A DNA stretch of 7,001 nt from Pedobacter sp. GTDB lineage: Bacteria; Bacteroidota; Bacteroidia; Sphingobacteriales; Sphingobacteriaceae. Positions 6,242-7,001 of this stretch are shown one piece after another (within the stretch, counting starts at the first letter, position 1; each line of letters starts with the position of its first letter). The notes below the pieces were generated by a model that searched no databases, was not told the DNA's origin, and was given only the letters and a program-made list of their open reading frames with translations. A program made the translations under genes and the position numbers. The DNA lies in NCBI GenBank assembly GCA_030149995.1, contig JASLGV010000094.1, positions 1 through 7,001 on the forward strand, given 5' to 3'.

Positions 6242-6955
6242 TTATTCGTTGCTTAAAACCGGATTTACCCAGTTTTCTATTTTATCAGATAACAGCTCAT
6301 ACAAACTTCTCCTGGCCAGTACAAAAGCAGCCGTAAAAGTCATGCCTTTTTTAAGGGTTGCTTTATAACCGTTTTTAAGTTGCAGATGATTGGCATCCAA
6401 CTGGCAGCGCACCTCTACAAAGCTCTGCTGATCGCGTACAGTCAGTTCATCAGAGATTGCGGTTACCCGGCCGCTCAATGTACCCCAATGTTTATAGTTA
6501 AAGGCATCTATACGCAGGCGAACCTGCTGTCCTTTTTGAATAAAGCCAATATCCGATGGCTTAACATAACAGCTGGCGGTTAATTTACCGGTAGCATCAG
6601 ACTGTATTTCTGCCCGAATTGCGGCTTTCTCCTGCAAAGGATTTAAATGATGGATCTGTTCTTCCTCTGCCGGTATAGATGGTTCCTTAACCGGTTCTTC
6701 CTTGCGTTGATTTTGCGTCTGTTTAATTGAAACCAGCCAGCCGCCGGTTGGCACCGGGAGCACTGCCTCTCGGCTGGCATTTAATAAAATGCCAGTACCT
6801 TTTACACTAATTGTCGTATAAATAAAAGGAAGCGCTGCCAGCGCCAGTACCGTGGCCAGCAAGGTTACAATATACACAACCTGAGAGCGGATGCGGGTTC
6901 GGTGTAGAAAAACAAGCGCAGTATTGCCTAAGCTATGTTCTGTTTCTATTATCAT
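6242..6955 (-). CDS. Short HlyD-type (membrane-fusion) secretion protein lacking the coiled-coil hairpin
   Basis: A 237-residue protein, little over half the usual HlyD length of about 400. It should bridge the ABC exporter to the outer envelope. It has a short cytoplasmic N-terminus, one membrane helix (about 26-46), the post-helix motif VKGTGIL (51-57), and a remnant of the lipoyl/barrel entry near VLPVPTGGWLVSIKQ (65-79). A charged Pro/Glu-rich linker (about 85-100, EEPVKEPSIPAEEE) then leads straight into the C-terminal beta domain: CYVKPSDIGFIQKGQQVRLRIDAFNYKHWGTLSGRV (129-164) and the end ARRSLYELLSDKIENWVNP (214-232), both typical of HlyD partners of PCATs. The long helical hairpin that contacts an outer-membrane channel is absent. 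The frame is intact, so this is an in-frame loss or a reduced family member. It is 88 nt upstream of the exporter and likely co-transcribed. Confidence 0.88.
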   Translation of the reverse strand: MIIETEHSLGNTALVFLHRTRIRSQVVYIVTLLATVLALAALPFIYTTISVKGTGILLNASREAVLPVPTGGWLVSIKQTQNQRKEEPVKEPSIPAEEEQIHHLNPLQEKAAIRAEIQSDATGKLTASCYVKPSDIGFIQKGQQVRLRIDAFNYKHWGTLSGRVTAISDELTVRDQQSFVEVRCQLDANHLQLKNGYKATLKKGMTFTAAFVLARRSLYELLSDKIENWVNPVLSNE

Positions 6956-7001
6956 TTAAAAAAGATAGATCAAGGGAATGATTTATTATTACCGTAAATT
7001 T

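Noticed and set aside
6956..7001. Promoter for the HlyD-like gene
   Set aside because: TATCTTTT is one mismatch from the Bacteroidota -7 box but no TTTG is found 19-21 bp upstream and only 46 bp are visible.
1..7001. CRISPR array, insertion sequence, rRNA
   Set aside because: No regularly spaced repeats, no transposase or terminal inverted repeats, and no rRNA-like sequence were seen.

Overview
All recognisable genes in this window lie on the minus strand, and their protein families point to the Bacteroidota, most likely Sphingobacteriaceae (Pedobacter/Mucilaginibacter-like). The signs are a SusC/RagA TonB-linked receptor with an N-terminal STN domain, a FecR anti-sigma factor of the Bacteroidota type with a C-terminal DUF4974-like domain, a C39-peptidase ABC exporter with a HlyD-type partner, and start sites that mostly lack a strong Shine-Dalgarno. 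The genus is inferred from general style; no marker gene is present.

Layout in the direction of transcription (high to low coordinates): (1) 6955-6242, a very short HlyD/membrane-fusion-type protein; (2) 6153-4006, a peptidase-containing ABC transporter (PCAT) with complete C39 and ATPase motifs; (3) 4005-3432, about 570 bp with no convincing gene, holding a duplicated motif pair and a perfect 9-bp inverted repeat; (4) 3431-3156, a 91-residue GntR-type winged-helix protein with no effector domain; (5) 3119-1935, a FecR-like anti-sigma factor; (6) 1934-1643, a leader region with mini-ORFs and mutually exclusive hairpins; (7) 1642-1, the N-terminal 547 codons of a SusC-like receptor that runs off the left edge.

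Two functional units are suggested. HlyD plus PCAT is a peptide maturation and export pair: C39 cuts a double-glycine leader and the ABC core exports the cargo. No clear precursor gene is visible here. GntR-FecR-SusC looks like a regulated outer-membrane uptake locus. In the classic arrangement an ECF sigma factor precedes fecR; here that place is taken by a truncated GntR repressor-like protein.

The points most worth a second look are a 12-A tract in fecR just before the membrane helix, where a one-base slip in either direction gives almost immediate termination; the HlyD-like protein that lacks the whole coiled-coil hairpin; the GntR/sigma substitution; and the structured leader between fecR and susC.
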